This document shows, in pieces, positions 44,858-53,207 of a stretch of DNA of 64,000 bases. Positions within the stretch are counted from its first letter, which is position 1, and each line of letters opens with the position of its first letter. Below the pieces are notes generated by a model that saw only the letters and a program-made list of their open reading frames with translations, made no database searches and was not told the origin of the DNA. The translations under genes and the position numbers were made by a program. The DNA comes from an uncultured Bacteroidales bacterium (GTDB lineage: Bacteria > Bacteroidota > Bacteroidia > Bacteroidales > UBA11471): contig CALUZW010000007.1 of NCBI GenBank assembly GCA_944325415.1, positions 1 to 64,000 on the forward strand. The letters run 5' to 3'.

Positions 44858-45968
44858 TTATTGGTCGCCAAATTCCATGAGATAGGCCTTGATGAAATCG
44901 TCGATGCCACCGTCCATCACCCCCTGTACGTCGGAGGTCTGGTGGTTGGTGCGGTGGTCTTTGACCCGACGGTCGTCGAACACATAACTGCGTATCTGCG
45001 ACCCCCATTCGATTTTCTTCTTGCTGGCCTCAACCTTGGCCTGCTCGGCCATACGGTGCTGCAACTCCTTCTCGTAAAGAATCGAGCGCAACTGGCGCAT
45101 GGCATTCTCGCGGTTCTTGGGCTGGTCGCGGGTCTCGGTATTCTCGATGAGGATTTCCTCCTCTTCGCCGGTATAGGGGTCTTTGAAGTGGTAACGCAGG
45201 CGCACACCCGACTCTACCTTGTTTACATTCTGTCCGCCGGCACCACCCGAACGGAAGGTATCCCACGAAATGTCGGCGGGGTTGACGTTAATCTCGATGC
45301 TGTCATCGACCAGCGGCGTAACGAATACCGAAGCAAACGAAGTCATGCGCTTGCCCTGTGCATTGTAGGGGGAGACACGCACCAGACGGTGCACCCCGTT
45401 TTCGCTTTTGAGATAGCCGTAGGCGTAGTCGCCCTCAATCTGTATGGTAACCGACTTGATGCCGGCTTCATCGCCTTCGAGAATGTTGGCGATGGCCGTC
45501 TTGTAGCCGTGAGCCTCGCACCAGCGCAGATACATGCGCATGAGCATCTCGGCCCAGTCCTGGCTCTCGGTACCTCCGGCACCGGAGTTGATTTTGAGTA
45601 CGGCGCCCAGCTTGTCTTCTTCCTTGCGCAGCATGTTGCGCAGTTCGAGTTCCTCGATGAGGCTCATCGTGCGGTGATAAATCGCATCGAGTTCCTCTTC
45701 GGTGATGACCTCTTCCTTGACAAAGTCGAAGGCCAGGGCCAACTCTTCGACCGATTTTTCGACCTCGTGGTATTTATCAATCCAAAAACGGATATCTTTT
45801 ACTTTTTTCATCTGCGCCTCGGCCTTCTTCCGGTCGTCCCAAAAATCGGGTACATGGGTGCGCAGTTCCTCTTCTTCGACTTGAATTATTTTCGAGTCGA
45901 TGTCAAAGATACCTCCTCAACGCCAACTTGCGTTCTTCTGTCTCTTTAAGTTGTTCTGCGGTAATCAT
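44858..45968 (-). CDS. prfB: Peptide chain release factor 2, with programmed +1 frameshift
   Basis: Translation starts at the ATG at 45968 and reaches an in-frame TGA after 21 codons (45905-45903). A +1 shift at CTT-TGA-C continues into the 348-codon main frame (45904 to 44858), giving about 369 residues, the RF2 size. Right before the shift site are AGGAGG (45917-45912) and TAT, exactly as in E. coli prfB. The main frame contains the GGQ loop (RSGGAGGQNVNKVESG). The stop-codon recognition segment reads SPYNAQGKRMTSF, with Tyr where E. coli RF2 has SPF. The product terminates at UGA and UAA and controls its own level through the shift. A -7 element TATCTTTG lies upstream at 46008-46001. Confidence 0.96.
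45902..45917 (-). promoter_or_regulatory. prfB +1 programmed frameshift site
   Basis: Minus strand AGGAGG-TAT-CTT-TGA-C. The internal Shine-Dalgarno-like AGGAGG is three bases before the slippery CTT, and the zero-frame stop is TGA followed by C, the poorly terminated context. Confidence 0.95.
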
Positions 45969-46000
45969 AAAAATATGTCTTGTGTTTTTACATTCTTGCA

Positions 46001-46008
46001 CAAAGATA
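46001..46008 (-). promoter_or_regulatory. prfB-argB -7 element
   Basis: TATCTTTG on the minus strand, 33 bp before the prfB ATG; no clear -33 partner. Confidence 0.5.
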
Positions 46009-46013
46009 ACAAA

Positions 46014-47819
46014 TCAGGCATACATGGCCTCTATCTCGGCATGGAAAATGCGATATATGGCGGCTCGACGCAGTTTGAGCGTGTCGGTAATCTCTCCATT
46101 TTCCTTGCTGAACGCCCGGGACAGAAGCGTGAAGCGCTTAATCTGCTCGAAACGGGCAAAGTTGGCTTGCAGCACGGCGATACGCTCCTGAATGAGTTTC
46201 TGTATGCTCTGGTTCTTGACCAAATCTTCGAGCGAACGGTACTGTATCTGTTTCTGCGCAGCATACTCCTTGATGGCTTCAAAGGCCGGAATGATAATGG
46301 CCGTTACATACTTGCGGCAGTCGCCGATGACAGCCACCTGCTCGATATACTTGTCTTCGCCGAGCTTGGCCTCGATGGCCTGCGGGGCGATGTATTTTCC
46401 GTTGGAGGTCTTGAAGAGATCCTTGATGCGCTCGGTCAGTACGATAGCGCCGTCGGCACCCAACTGTCCGGCATCGCCGGTACGGAACCAGCCGTCGGCC
46501 GTAAAGGCCTGCGCCGTAGCCTCGGGTTTCTTGTAGTAACCCTTCATGACAGTGGGGCCCTTGACCAGAATCTCGTTGTCAGCACCTATCTTTACCTGCA
46601 CGTCGGGCAGGGTGGTTCCTACCGAGCCTATGCGGTAACCGCTCAGCTCAAAGCACGAAACAGTGGCCGTTGTCTCGGAGAGTCCGTATCCGTAAAGAAT
46701 GTTGATGCCGCAGCTGTGCAGAAACTCATTGATGGTATCGGAGAGCGGCGCACCGGCCGTGGGGAATATGTTGCCGTTTTCGATGCCGACCGCCTTTTTG
46801 AGTTTTGAGAAGACCACACGGTCGTAAAAGGCATATTGACAGGCCAGCCACACGGGGACACGACGTCCGCAACGCACATAGTCGAGATTGCGACGACGGC
46901 CCACGACAAGAGCCCGGTCGATAAGGCGGCGCTTGAAACCCCGCATCTCGCCCACCTTCTCCTGTATGCCGGTATAGACCTTCTCCCAGAAACGGGGAAC
47001 GCTGCACATAATCGTAGGACGCACCTCCTTGATGACCGACTGTATCTCCTTGGGATTCTGATTGACTACGACACGCATACCGCGGGTAAAACAGTAGTAG
47101 GTCCAGGCCCGCTCAAAGATATGGGCCAGAGGCAGGAAGCAGAGCGACACATCGTTGTCGCTGCACATCGACAGCCGGTCGATGTGCATGCGCATTGCCT
47201 CGAAGAAGTTATGGTGGGTAAGCATCACTCCTTTTGACTCGCCAGTTGTTCCCGAGGTGTAGATAATGCATGCCAGGTCGTCGGCCGACTGCCGGGCCGC
47301 ACGCTCGTCGAGCAGAGCCGTAACGGCAGCCGCGGGGGCACCCATGGCCATGAAGTCGCCGAAATAGATCGAGCAAGTATCGTCGGCCGCCCGCTGTACG
47401 GCGGTATCGAAAATGATAATCTGTTTCAACGTGGGGCAGGTCGCCATGGCTTTCCAGGCATTGTCGTACTGGTACTGCTCGCCCACAAAAAGATACCGTA
47501 TCTCGGCATCGCGCACGATATATTCGAGCTGTTCGAGCGAACCGGTAGGATAGAGCGGCACGACAACCGCCCGATTGGCATAGGCCGCAAAGTCGACCAC
47601 CAACCCTTCGGGCCGGTTAGGAGTATAGGTAGCTATATTCTCCTGCTCACCGACACCTACCGCCGCCAAAGCAATGGCGGCCTGCCGTATCTGCTGTTCA
47701 AAGTCTATCCATGAAACGGAAATCCACTTTCCTAAAACATCTTTATATCGTAAAACTTCCCGTGTTCCGTATTTCCGGGTCTGTTCCGCTATCATGCGGG
47801 ACAATTGGTAATTCCTCAT
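46014..47819 (-). CDS. Long-chain fatty acid-CoA ligase (AMP-forming)
   Basis: 601 residues, full length for the bacterial FAA/FadD15-like type. Motifs in order: AMP-binding IIYTSGTTGESKGVMLTHHN (about 186-205), YGYGLSETTATVSCF, GWFRTGDAGQLGADG, and LTERIKDLFKTSNGKYIAPQAIE with the late catalytic Lys region. No signal peptide or membrane span, so it is a peripheral cytoplasmic enzyme. It activates fatty acids to acyl-CoA for lipid synthesis or breakdown. It is a single gene with a -7 element TACCTTTG at 47851-47844. Confidence 0.9.
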   Translation of the reverse strand: MRNYQLSRMIAEQTRKYGTREVLRYKDVLGKWISVSWIDFEQQIRQAAIALAAVGVGEQENIATYTPNRPEGLVVDFAAYANRAVVVPLYPTGSLEQLEYIVRDAEIRYLFVGEQYQYDNAWKAMATCPTLKQIIIFDTAVQRAADDTCSIYFGDFMAMGAPAAAVTALLDERAARQSADDLACIIYTSGTTGESKGVMLTHHNFFEAMRMHIDRLSMCSDNDVSLCFLPLAHIFERAWTYYCFTRGMRVVVNQNPKEIQSVIKEVRPTIMCSVPRFWEKVYTGIQEKVGEMRGFKRRLIDRALVVGRRRNLDYVRCGRRVPVWLACQYAFYDRVVFSKLKKAVGIENGNIFPTAGAPLSDTINEFLHSCGINILYGYGLSETTATVSCFELSGYRIGSVGTTLPDVQVKIGADNEILVKGPTVMKGYYKKPEATAQAFTADGWFRTGDAGQLGADGAIVLTERIKDLFKTSNGKYIAPQAIEAKLGEDKYIEQVAVIGDCRKYVTAIIIPAFEAIKEYAAQKQIQYRSLEDLVKNQSIQKLIQERIAVLQANFARFEQIKRFTLLSRAFSKENGEITDTLKLRRAAIYRIFHAEIEAMYA

Positions 47820-47843
47820 TGTTTAGATTTATAGATGGAGCGG

Positions 47844-47851
47844 CAAAGGTA
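47844..47851 (-). promoter_or_regulatory. Acyl-CoA ligase -7 element
   Basis: TACCTTTG on the minus strand, 24 bp before the ATG at 47819; no good -33 element. Confidence 0.45.
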
Positions 47852-48001
47852 AGACAAAAAAACGAGTCGACAGCCATATTTCTCACTTTTTGGCATACGG
47901 AGATAGCAAAACACGCCTATTTTTTAACCTAAACAGCCGTTTGCCGCCATAGAGAAGAGTGGGTTTTATACTTTTCAAGGAAGTTTCTTTCAAATTATCC
48001 T

Positions 48002-48009
48002 TACTTTTG
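48002..48009 (+). promoter_or_regulatory. argE-type gene -7 element
   Basis: TACTTTTG on the plus strand, 22 bp before the ATG at 48032. Confidence 0.45.
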
Positions 48010-48031
48010 CAAAACAGAAATTTTCCCATCC

Positions 48032-49096
48032 ATGATTGACCCGAACGAACTTTTCTATCCGGCCATCGACCTGCTGTGCCGACTCATTGCCACACCGTCG
48101 CCGAGCCGTGAAGAGACGGCTACCGCCGACCTCATCGCCTTCTACCTGCAAGAACACGGTTTTACCCCGCACCGAGCCGCCAACAACGTGTGGGCCATCG
48201 CACCCGATTTCGTTGCCGGACGCCCCACCCTGCTGCTCAACTCCCACCACGACACCGTAAAACCGGTCGAGGGCTGGAACGGCGAAGCGTTTGTACCGCG
48301 CGAAGAGGACGACCGCATCTACGGACTGGGCAGCAACGATGCCGGGGCATCGCTCGTGTCGCTGTTGCAGACCTTTTTGGTGCTGGCCGACAAGCCCCAA
48401 CCCTACAATCTCATTTTCCTGGCATCGGCCGAGGAGGAGGTGTCGGGCAAAAACGGCGTCGCTCTCGCCCTGAAAGAGTTGCCACCCATTACCTTCGGCG
48501 TGGTGGGCGAGCCCACAGGCATGCGGCCGGCGATGGGAGAGAAAGGTCTCATGGTTCTCGACTGCACCGTCATGGGACGGTCGGGACATGCCGCCCGCAA
48601 TGAAGGAGTCAACGCCATATACGAGGCCTTGCCCATCATTGAGCAATTCAAGAAATTCTCTTTTCCGAAAGTCTCCCGTATGCTGGGCCCGGTAAAACTC
48701 ACCGTCACCCAGATAAAGGCCGGAACGCAACACAATGTCATTCCCGACCGCTGCGAATTTGTCGTCGACGTGCGCACCAACGAACTGTACAGCAACGAAG
48801 AGGCGTTTGAATTGCTGCGCGATGCCATACCCTGCACGATTGTGCCGCGCTCGTTCCGCCTCAACTCCTCCCGCATCGACCGGGAACACCCCTTCATGCA
48901 ACGTGCCGCCTTGCTGCAACTCGAACCGTTCGGCTCACCTACCCTGTCGGACCAGGCACAAATGCCTTTTACCACCGTGAAGATAGGTCCGGGAGCCTCC
49001 GAACGCTCGCATACGGCCGGCGAATATATCGAGAAAGAGGAGATAAGAGACGCCATCGCCCTCTACACGCGCCTGCTCGACGGGCTGAAACTCTGA
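48032..49096 (+). CDS. argE: M20 deacylase, N-acyl-ornithine deacylase type
   Basis: 354 residues. Peptidase M20 metal sites: LLNSHHDTV (first ligand and catalytic Asp), GLGSNDAGASL (bridging Asp), ASAEEEVSG (base Glu plus ligand), GEPTGMRPAMGEKG and GASERSHTAGEYI near the C-terminus (last His). The dimerisation lid is about 170-280. It removes the acyl group of N-acetyl- or N-succinylornithine. Bacteroidota homologues in the succinylated arginine route carry this short form. argB is 3 kb away on the opposite strand, so the arginine genes are near one another but not in one operon. DapE-like activity is an alternative. Confidence 0.83.
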   Translation: MIDPNELFYPAIDLLCRLIATPSPSREETATADLIAFYLQEHGFTPHRAANNVWAIAPDFVAGRPTLLLNSHHDTVKPVEGWNGEAFVPREEDDRIYGLGSNDAGASLVSLLQTFLVLADKPQPYNLIFLASAEEEVSGKNGVALALKELPPITFGVVGEPTGMRPAMGEKGLMVLDCTVMGRSGHAARNEGVNAIYEALPIIEQFKKFSFPKVSRMLGPVKLTVTQIKAGTQHNVIPDRCEFVVDVRTNELYSNEEAFELLRDAIPCTIVPRSFRLNSSRIDREHPFMQRAALLQLEPFGSPTLSDQAQMPFTTVKIGPGASERSHTAGEYIEKEEIRDAIALYTRLLDGLKL

Positions 49097-49121
49097 CCTT
49101 CCGACAACCGCCAACATAACA

Positions 49122-49157
49122 CAAGCGTCGCTACCCTCACCGGGATAGCGACGCTTG
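49122..49157. terminator. Bidirectional terminator between argE and outer-membrane protein gene
   Basis: 15-bp stem (49122-49136 with 49142-49157) with one bulged A, between two convergent genes. T-rich on the plus-strand side. Confidence 0.75.
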
Positions 49158-49178
49158 CTTGTTTCTTACACGCCTCTG

Positions 49179-50021
49179 TTAAAATCGGAACGAGATATAG
49201 AGGCGCAGGTCTTTCAGTTTGTATTTGGTCTTTTCGGCCGTAGAAAATATTTCGCCCAAAACATCTCCGACTCCGCCGATACCCGATATGTCTTCGATAT
49301 TATCGAATTGCATATCGTCAGGGTCCATGGAGATAACATTCATCTTGGTACTGCCGAAACGGTATTCACAACCTACCGATATGGCTTTGTACGACACCGC
49401 CGCGCCGGTAACGAACAACGAGGCATAGCCATACCCCATATCCCAACTGTCGCCGCTTTTTGTCATGCTCATGGCAAAGGTGGGGGCGTAACGGAAATAG
49501 GCATTTACACAGAGAGCGCTCACTGGATTGACGGTTACCGACGGGCCCAGGTGCACGCCATAATCCATGCGGTACATACTTGCCTCTCGTTGACTGTAAT
49601 CCGGGAGGGTCATTCCCATGAAATCGGTCGTCTCTTCTACCAACTGGTCTACCTCGTACGAGGCGATAGTCATGTCGGTCCATGTAAGATCGAGACCGAT
49701 TTTCAACATATTGGCAATAGGTTTCTTATGCAGATAGAATGTTCTACCCCAGGTAATAAAGGCAGCCCATTCGCTCTCTTCTTCCGACGGGAAATCTACG
49801 GCTTCCAGTTTTTCCCACGCATAACCTATATTAAAATACTTGCGGCGGCCCTTAAACTCTTTGGGCTCCTTTGCCGGCTGTTCGGGTTCTACTTGTGGCT
49901 GAACGGCCTCAACAGCCTGTACCGGTTCTCCCGTCACCGTATCGGACGGTGCCACCTCCTGAGCCTGCACAGCAACTGCCGCACAACACAGGCCGAATAA
50001 TAAGAATACAAGTTTTTTCAT
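49179..50021 (-). CDS. Outer-membrane beta-barrel protein, unknown function
   Basis: 280 residues: signal MKKLVFLLFGLCCAAVAVQAQ, then a Pro/Glu/Val-rich linker (about 22-55, QAVEAVQPQVEPEQPAKEP), then about ten amphipathic beta-strands ending in YKLKDLRLYISFRF, with a C-terminal Phe typical of barrels. Strands such as KYFNIGYAWEKLEAVDF, WAAFITWGRTFYLH and YGVHLGPSVTVNPVSALCVNAYFRY support an 8-10 strand barrel. No ligand motif is visible. A -7 element TATATTTG lies at 50109-50102. Confidence 0.75.
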   Translation of the reverse strand: MKKLVFLLFGLCCAAVAVQAQEVAPSDTVTGEPVQAVEAVQPQVEPEQPAKEPKEFKGRRKYFNIGYAWEKLEAVDFPSEEESEWAAFITWGRTFYLHKKPIANMLKIGLDLTWTDMTIASYEVDQLVEETTDFMGMTLPDYSQREASMYRMDYGVHLGPSVTVNPVSALCVNAYFRYAPTFAMSMTKSGDSWDMGYGYASLFVTGAAVSYKAISVGCEYRFGSTKMNVISMDPDDMQFDNIEDISGIGGVGDVLGEIFSTAEKTKYKLKDLRLYISFRF

Positions 50022-50188
50022 AGCAAATATATTTTTTTCAATCTCTTTTCTCGGTATTTTCCCGATAACAGCTACTTGGGTATCGAGGTTATTTCCAGCA
50101 ACAAATATACAAAATTTCTGGTCTATATATTCTCCTTACCATGTTTTTTTACAGCATAATAGCCGATAACGGCACGGGTGGCGCCTCT

Positions 50189-51220
50189 CTACGATGCCAG
50201 CCGCAGGTGCAGAAAACGACCGGCCCACCACCGCCACAGCGACGACGTCCGCCGCTGCTTCCAGCGCAACACCTTGCGAGGGGTGGAGGTGGCTCGTCTC
50301 AGCCGACTGTAAGCAATGCCATAATTGCCCTGGGGTATAGGATAAAGCGAGAGGTTCGAGAGTGTAGCAAGAGCGGTTGTTATCTGCTCTTCGCTGTAAG
50401 GCTTGTTTATGAGTATACGTATCGTGTCGACCGCCAGGTCGCACAGCTTGCGGTCGAGACCCTCTTCGAGTTGCGGGTCGCACATAGCCTCGCGCATACG
50501 CTTCAAGCCGGTAATGACAGCCAGACGGTCGTTCATGAGGTGTTTCTGATGCTCGGCATCGGGTATGTTGCTCAACCCCGACTTGTTGTCGGCATAGTAG
50601 TAATAGAGCCGCACGGGCAGGAACGTTACCGTATCGGCCCGGGCAAAGACCCGCGTTACGAAGTCTTCGTCTTCGATTACGCACTTTTCGAGAAAACGCA
50701 CATTGAGTTTCAACAAGAAAGAGCGGTTGAAAAGGTAACTCCACAGCACACCGCACAAGGGGTATCGGGCCATGTAATCGGCGCCCGACAGGTCGCGACA
50801 GTAGGGAAGCACGAAGTTCTGGTAGGGAGTCTCCTCCCCCTTGCCGTCGACCCTGATGCAATCGAAGCCTATAATCTGGTGGGTATACAGCTCGACAAGA
50901 TTCTTTATCAGCCGGGCAAAAGAGTCAGAGTCGACCCGGTCGTCGATATCGACAAACATGATGTAGCGACCCTTGGCATAGTTCAGCCCCAGGTTACGGG
51001 CGCCACCTGGACCGGCTTTGCGGCGGTGATATACACGCATATTCCCGACCTTCTCGCCCCACGCCTGCAACTTTTCGAGCGAGGCGTCGGTCGAATTGTC
51101 GTCGACGGCAATGATTTCGTATTTTTCGGCAGGCGCCTGTGAAGAGACTATCGATTCGAGACAACGGTCGATATAGGCCTCTCCGTTATATACGGGTATG
51201 ATGATACTGACTTCGAGCAT
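50189..51220 (-). CDS. Family 2 glycosyltransferase
   Basis: 343 residues. GT-A fold: VSIIIPVYNGEAYIDRCLESI at the start, EIIAVDDNSTD, GGARNLGLNYAKGRYIMFVDIDDRVDSD with the DxD metal site, and an acceptor region with VIEDEDFVTRVFARAD. The last 40 residues are basic (RRATSTPRKVLRWKQRRTSSLWRWW), suggesting peripheral membrane binding. It adds a sugar from a nucleotide donor in surface-glycan synthesis; donor and acceptor cannot be predicted. Confidence 0.88.
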   Translation of the reverse strand: MLEVSIIIPVYNGEAYIDRCLESIVSSQAPAEKYEIIAVDDNSTDASLEKLQAWGEKVGNMRVYHRRKAGPGGARNLGLNYAKGRYIMFVDIDDRVDSDSFARLIKNLVELYTHQIIGFDCIRVDGKGEETPYQNFVLPYCRDLSGADYMARYPLCGVLWSYLFNRSFLLKLNVRFLEKCVIEDEDFVTRVFARADTVTFLPVRLYYYYADNKSGLSNIPDAEHQKHLMNDRLAVITGLKRMREAMCDPQLEEGLDRKLCDLAVDTIRILINKPYSEEQITTALATLSNLSLYPIPQGNYGIAYSRLRRATSTPRKVLRWKQRRTSSLWRWWAGRFLHLRLAS

Positions 51221-51307
51221 GAGATGTGTCGTTTAAAAAGGCGAAGATACGGATTTTTTCAATTTTTACGGCAGGGAATTTTCTCTTTCGGCCGGGAAAA
51301 AGTAGCG

Positions 51308-52258
51308 TCAGGCGATTGGGAGCAGAAAGGCTACCAGCCGGGAGGTTCCCCGCACCCCCCGCCTTGCCAGGGCATATCCCAGGCGAAAGAGGAAGCGGAC
51401 GCCTCTTCCCCCGGTGCAAGCCATAACCTCCCTGAACAGCTCCTCTCCGCGAGGAGAACCCTCGCGGGTACAAGCTGCCGCCAGCACCACCTTCTTGTAG
51501 GCCAGGCAGTGCAACAGCCGCAACTCGTCGCTCCGGTGTGCTGCCCGCACGGCCTTCCCGGCGGCAGCAAAGGCTGAGGCCAGCGCATCGGTCTTGTCGG
51601 AGAAGCCGCTCCCGGTTATCGAGTCGGCATGGGTATGCACCATCACCAGCGGCTCATCGGCCGGCACCTTGACCAGTCGTGAAGTGTACAGGAGCAGGCG
51701 GAGACCCAGTTCCCAGTCGTTCCAGCACGGAAGCGCCTCGTTCCACCCCCCGACGGCATCGACCACACGCCGCCGCACCATGTAACGCTGGGTCGACAGA
51801 TAGGTGTGAAAGATGTGGCCGCAGAGAAAACGGGGGGTAAACTTTCGGGGCGACCGCTTGATGCAGGTGTTTCCTGCATCGTCGGTCATCTGTATGTCGG
51901 TATAAATCACATCGGCATCGGGATTTGCAGCGGCAGTCGCCATGTAACACTCAACCAGGCGGGGCGCCATCTCGTCGTCGGAATCGAAAAACATCACCCA
52001 CTCGCCGGTGGCGCGGGCCAGTCCGGCGTTGCGGGCCGCAGGGGCTCCCCGCCTCGACTCGCCGCATACCGTCACCCGGAAGTCGGGAGCCGACTGCCGC
52101 CGGGCAAAATCGTCGAGCAAAGCCGACGAACGGTCGGTCGAGCCATTGTCGACCAGAATCACGTGCAGCGGGCGGTAGGTCTGTGCCGCCACCGAAGCCA
52201 GTGTGCGTGGCAGGAGCCGCTCTCTGTTGTACACGGGTATGACAATCGTTGCTTCCAT
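51308..52258 (-). CDS. Family 2 glycosyltransferase
   Basis: 316 residues from the ATG at 52258 (MEATIVIPVYNRERLLPRTL); the frame reaches 52270 only through a TTG. Motifs: HVILVDNGSTDRSS, GAPAARNAGLARATGEWVMFFDSDDEM (DxD) and ALPCWNDWELGLRLLLY. It is co-directional with the GT2 gene at 50189-51220 but separated by about 90 bp, and divergent from the next two GT genes. Confidence 0.87.
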   Translation of the reverse strand: MEATIVIPVYNRERLLPRTLASVAAQTYRPLHVILVDNGSTDRSSALLDDFARRQSAPDFRVTVCGESRRGAPAARNAGLARATGEWVMFFDSDDEMAPRLVECYMATAAANPDADVIYTDIQMTDDAGNTCIKRSPRKFTPRFLCGHIFHTYLSTQRYMVRRRVVDAVGGWNEALPCWNDWELGLRLLLYTSRLVKVPADEPLVMVHTHADSITGSGFSDKTDALASAFAAAGKAVRAAHRSDELRLLHCLAYKKVVLAAACTREGSPRGEELFREVMACTGGRGVRFLFRLGYALARRGVRGTSRLVAFLLPIA

Positions 52259-52366
52259 CTCTTTTTCCAACGGTCAGCAGGCCGATTTATTTTCCGGAGA
52301 GGTACACCCCCCACAGCCACGGCCGTTTTCGTCCGAAATATACGCAGATATTCCGATTGAAAAAAC

Positions 52367-52374
52367 TATATTTG
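52367..52374 (+). promoter_or_regulatory. -7 element for the plus-strand GT2-GT4 pair
   Basis: TATATTTG, 20 bp before the ATG at 52395, in the gap between divergent glycosyltransferase genes. Confidence 0.5.
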
Positions 52375-52394
52375 CCAGGAATTACTCTCCGGCG

Positions 52395-53207
52395 ATGAAA
52401 CTCGATATTCTGATATGCACCTATAACGAAAGGATAAGCCGCATTCCCGACATGCTGCTGCCCTTCCGTCGCGACGTGTCGTATATCGTCTCGATGCAAT
52501 ACACCGACCCGGCCTTTCTCGACCACATTCCCGACGTGCTGCGGCAACGGCCCGACGTAAGAGTGATTCTCCTCGAAGGGAAAGGGCTGAGCCGCAACCG
52601 CAACCACTGCCTCGACGCCTCGTCGGCCGACATTGCCCTGATTGCCGACGACGACTGCCGGTACCGGGAGGAATATATCGACCGCATCTTCGCCACCTTC
52701 AAGGAGTCGCCACACACCGATGTTGCCCTGTTCAGAATAAACGGGGAAGGAAGGGTCTCGACCAAGCGGTATCCCGCCACAGTCTGTCCGTACGAGAAAC
52801 GTCCCAAGGGCTACTCTCCCAGTTCCATCGAGATAACTTTCCGGCCCGACCGCCTGCGGGCAATCCGCTTCGACGAACACTTCGGGCTGGGCAGCGATTT
52901 CCTGCTTTGCGGAGAGGAAGAGGTGTGGATACACGATGCCATGAAAGCCGGGCTGAGGGTATGTTTTTTCCCCTGCGACATTGTCGATTATCCCTACGAA
53001 AGTACTGGCCTCCGCACTTACTCCGACAAGGGGGTGATGCGGGCCAAGGGCGCGGTCAATTATCATATCTACGGAGCCAGCGCCTGGCTGCGCATGCTCA
53101 AATTCGCCCTCACGGGAGCCTGCCGCCGCAAAACCGGCTTTTTCACCCTGCTGTTCCAGAGTTGGAGCGGAATAGTCTATTACCTCAAACACTGCCGCAA
53201 AAGATGA
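52395..53207 (+). CDS. Family 2-like glycosyltransferase
   Basis: 270 residues from the ATG at 52395 (MKLDILICTYNERISRIPDML). An upstream open extension overlaps the divergent gene and is not used. The GT-A core has KGLSRNRNHCLDASSADIALIADDDCRY, where DDD takes the DxD role, and GLGSDFLLCGEEEVWIHDAMKAG. It is shorter than its neighbours. The ATG of the next gene overlaps the stop (ATGA), so the two are coupled. Confidence 0.82.
   Translation: MKLDILICTYNERISRIPDMLLPFRRDVSYIVSMQYTDPAFLDHIPDVLRQRPDVRVILLEGKGLSRNRNHCLDASSADIALIADDDCRYREEYIDRIFATFKESPHTDVALFRINGEGRVSTKRYPATVCPYEKRPKGYSPSSIEITFRPDRLRAIRFDEHFGLGSDFLLCGEEEVWIHDAMKAGLRVCFFPCDIVDYPYESTGLRTYSDKGVMRAKGAVNYHIYGASAWLRMLKFALTGACRRKTGFFTLLFQSWSGIVYYLKHCRKR

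Noticed and set aside
45811..45904. prfB starting at the internal ATG at 45811 as a short RF2
   Set aside because: The frameshift site, the 21-codon leader and the conserved N-terminal sequence between 45904 and 45811 show that translation begins at 45968.
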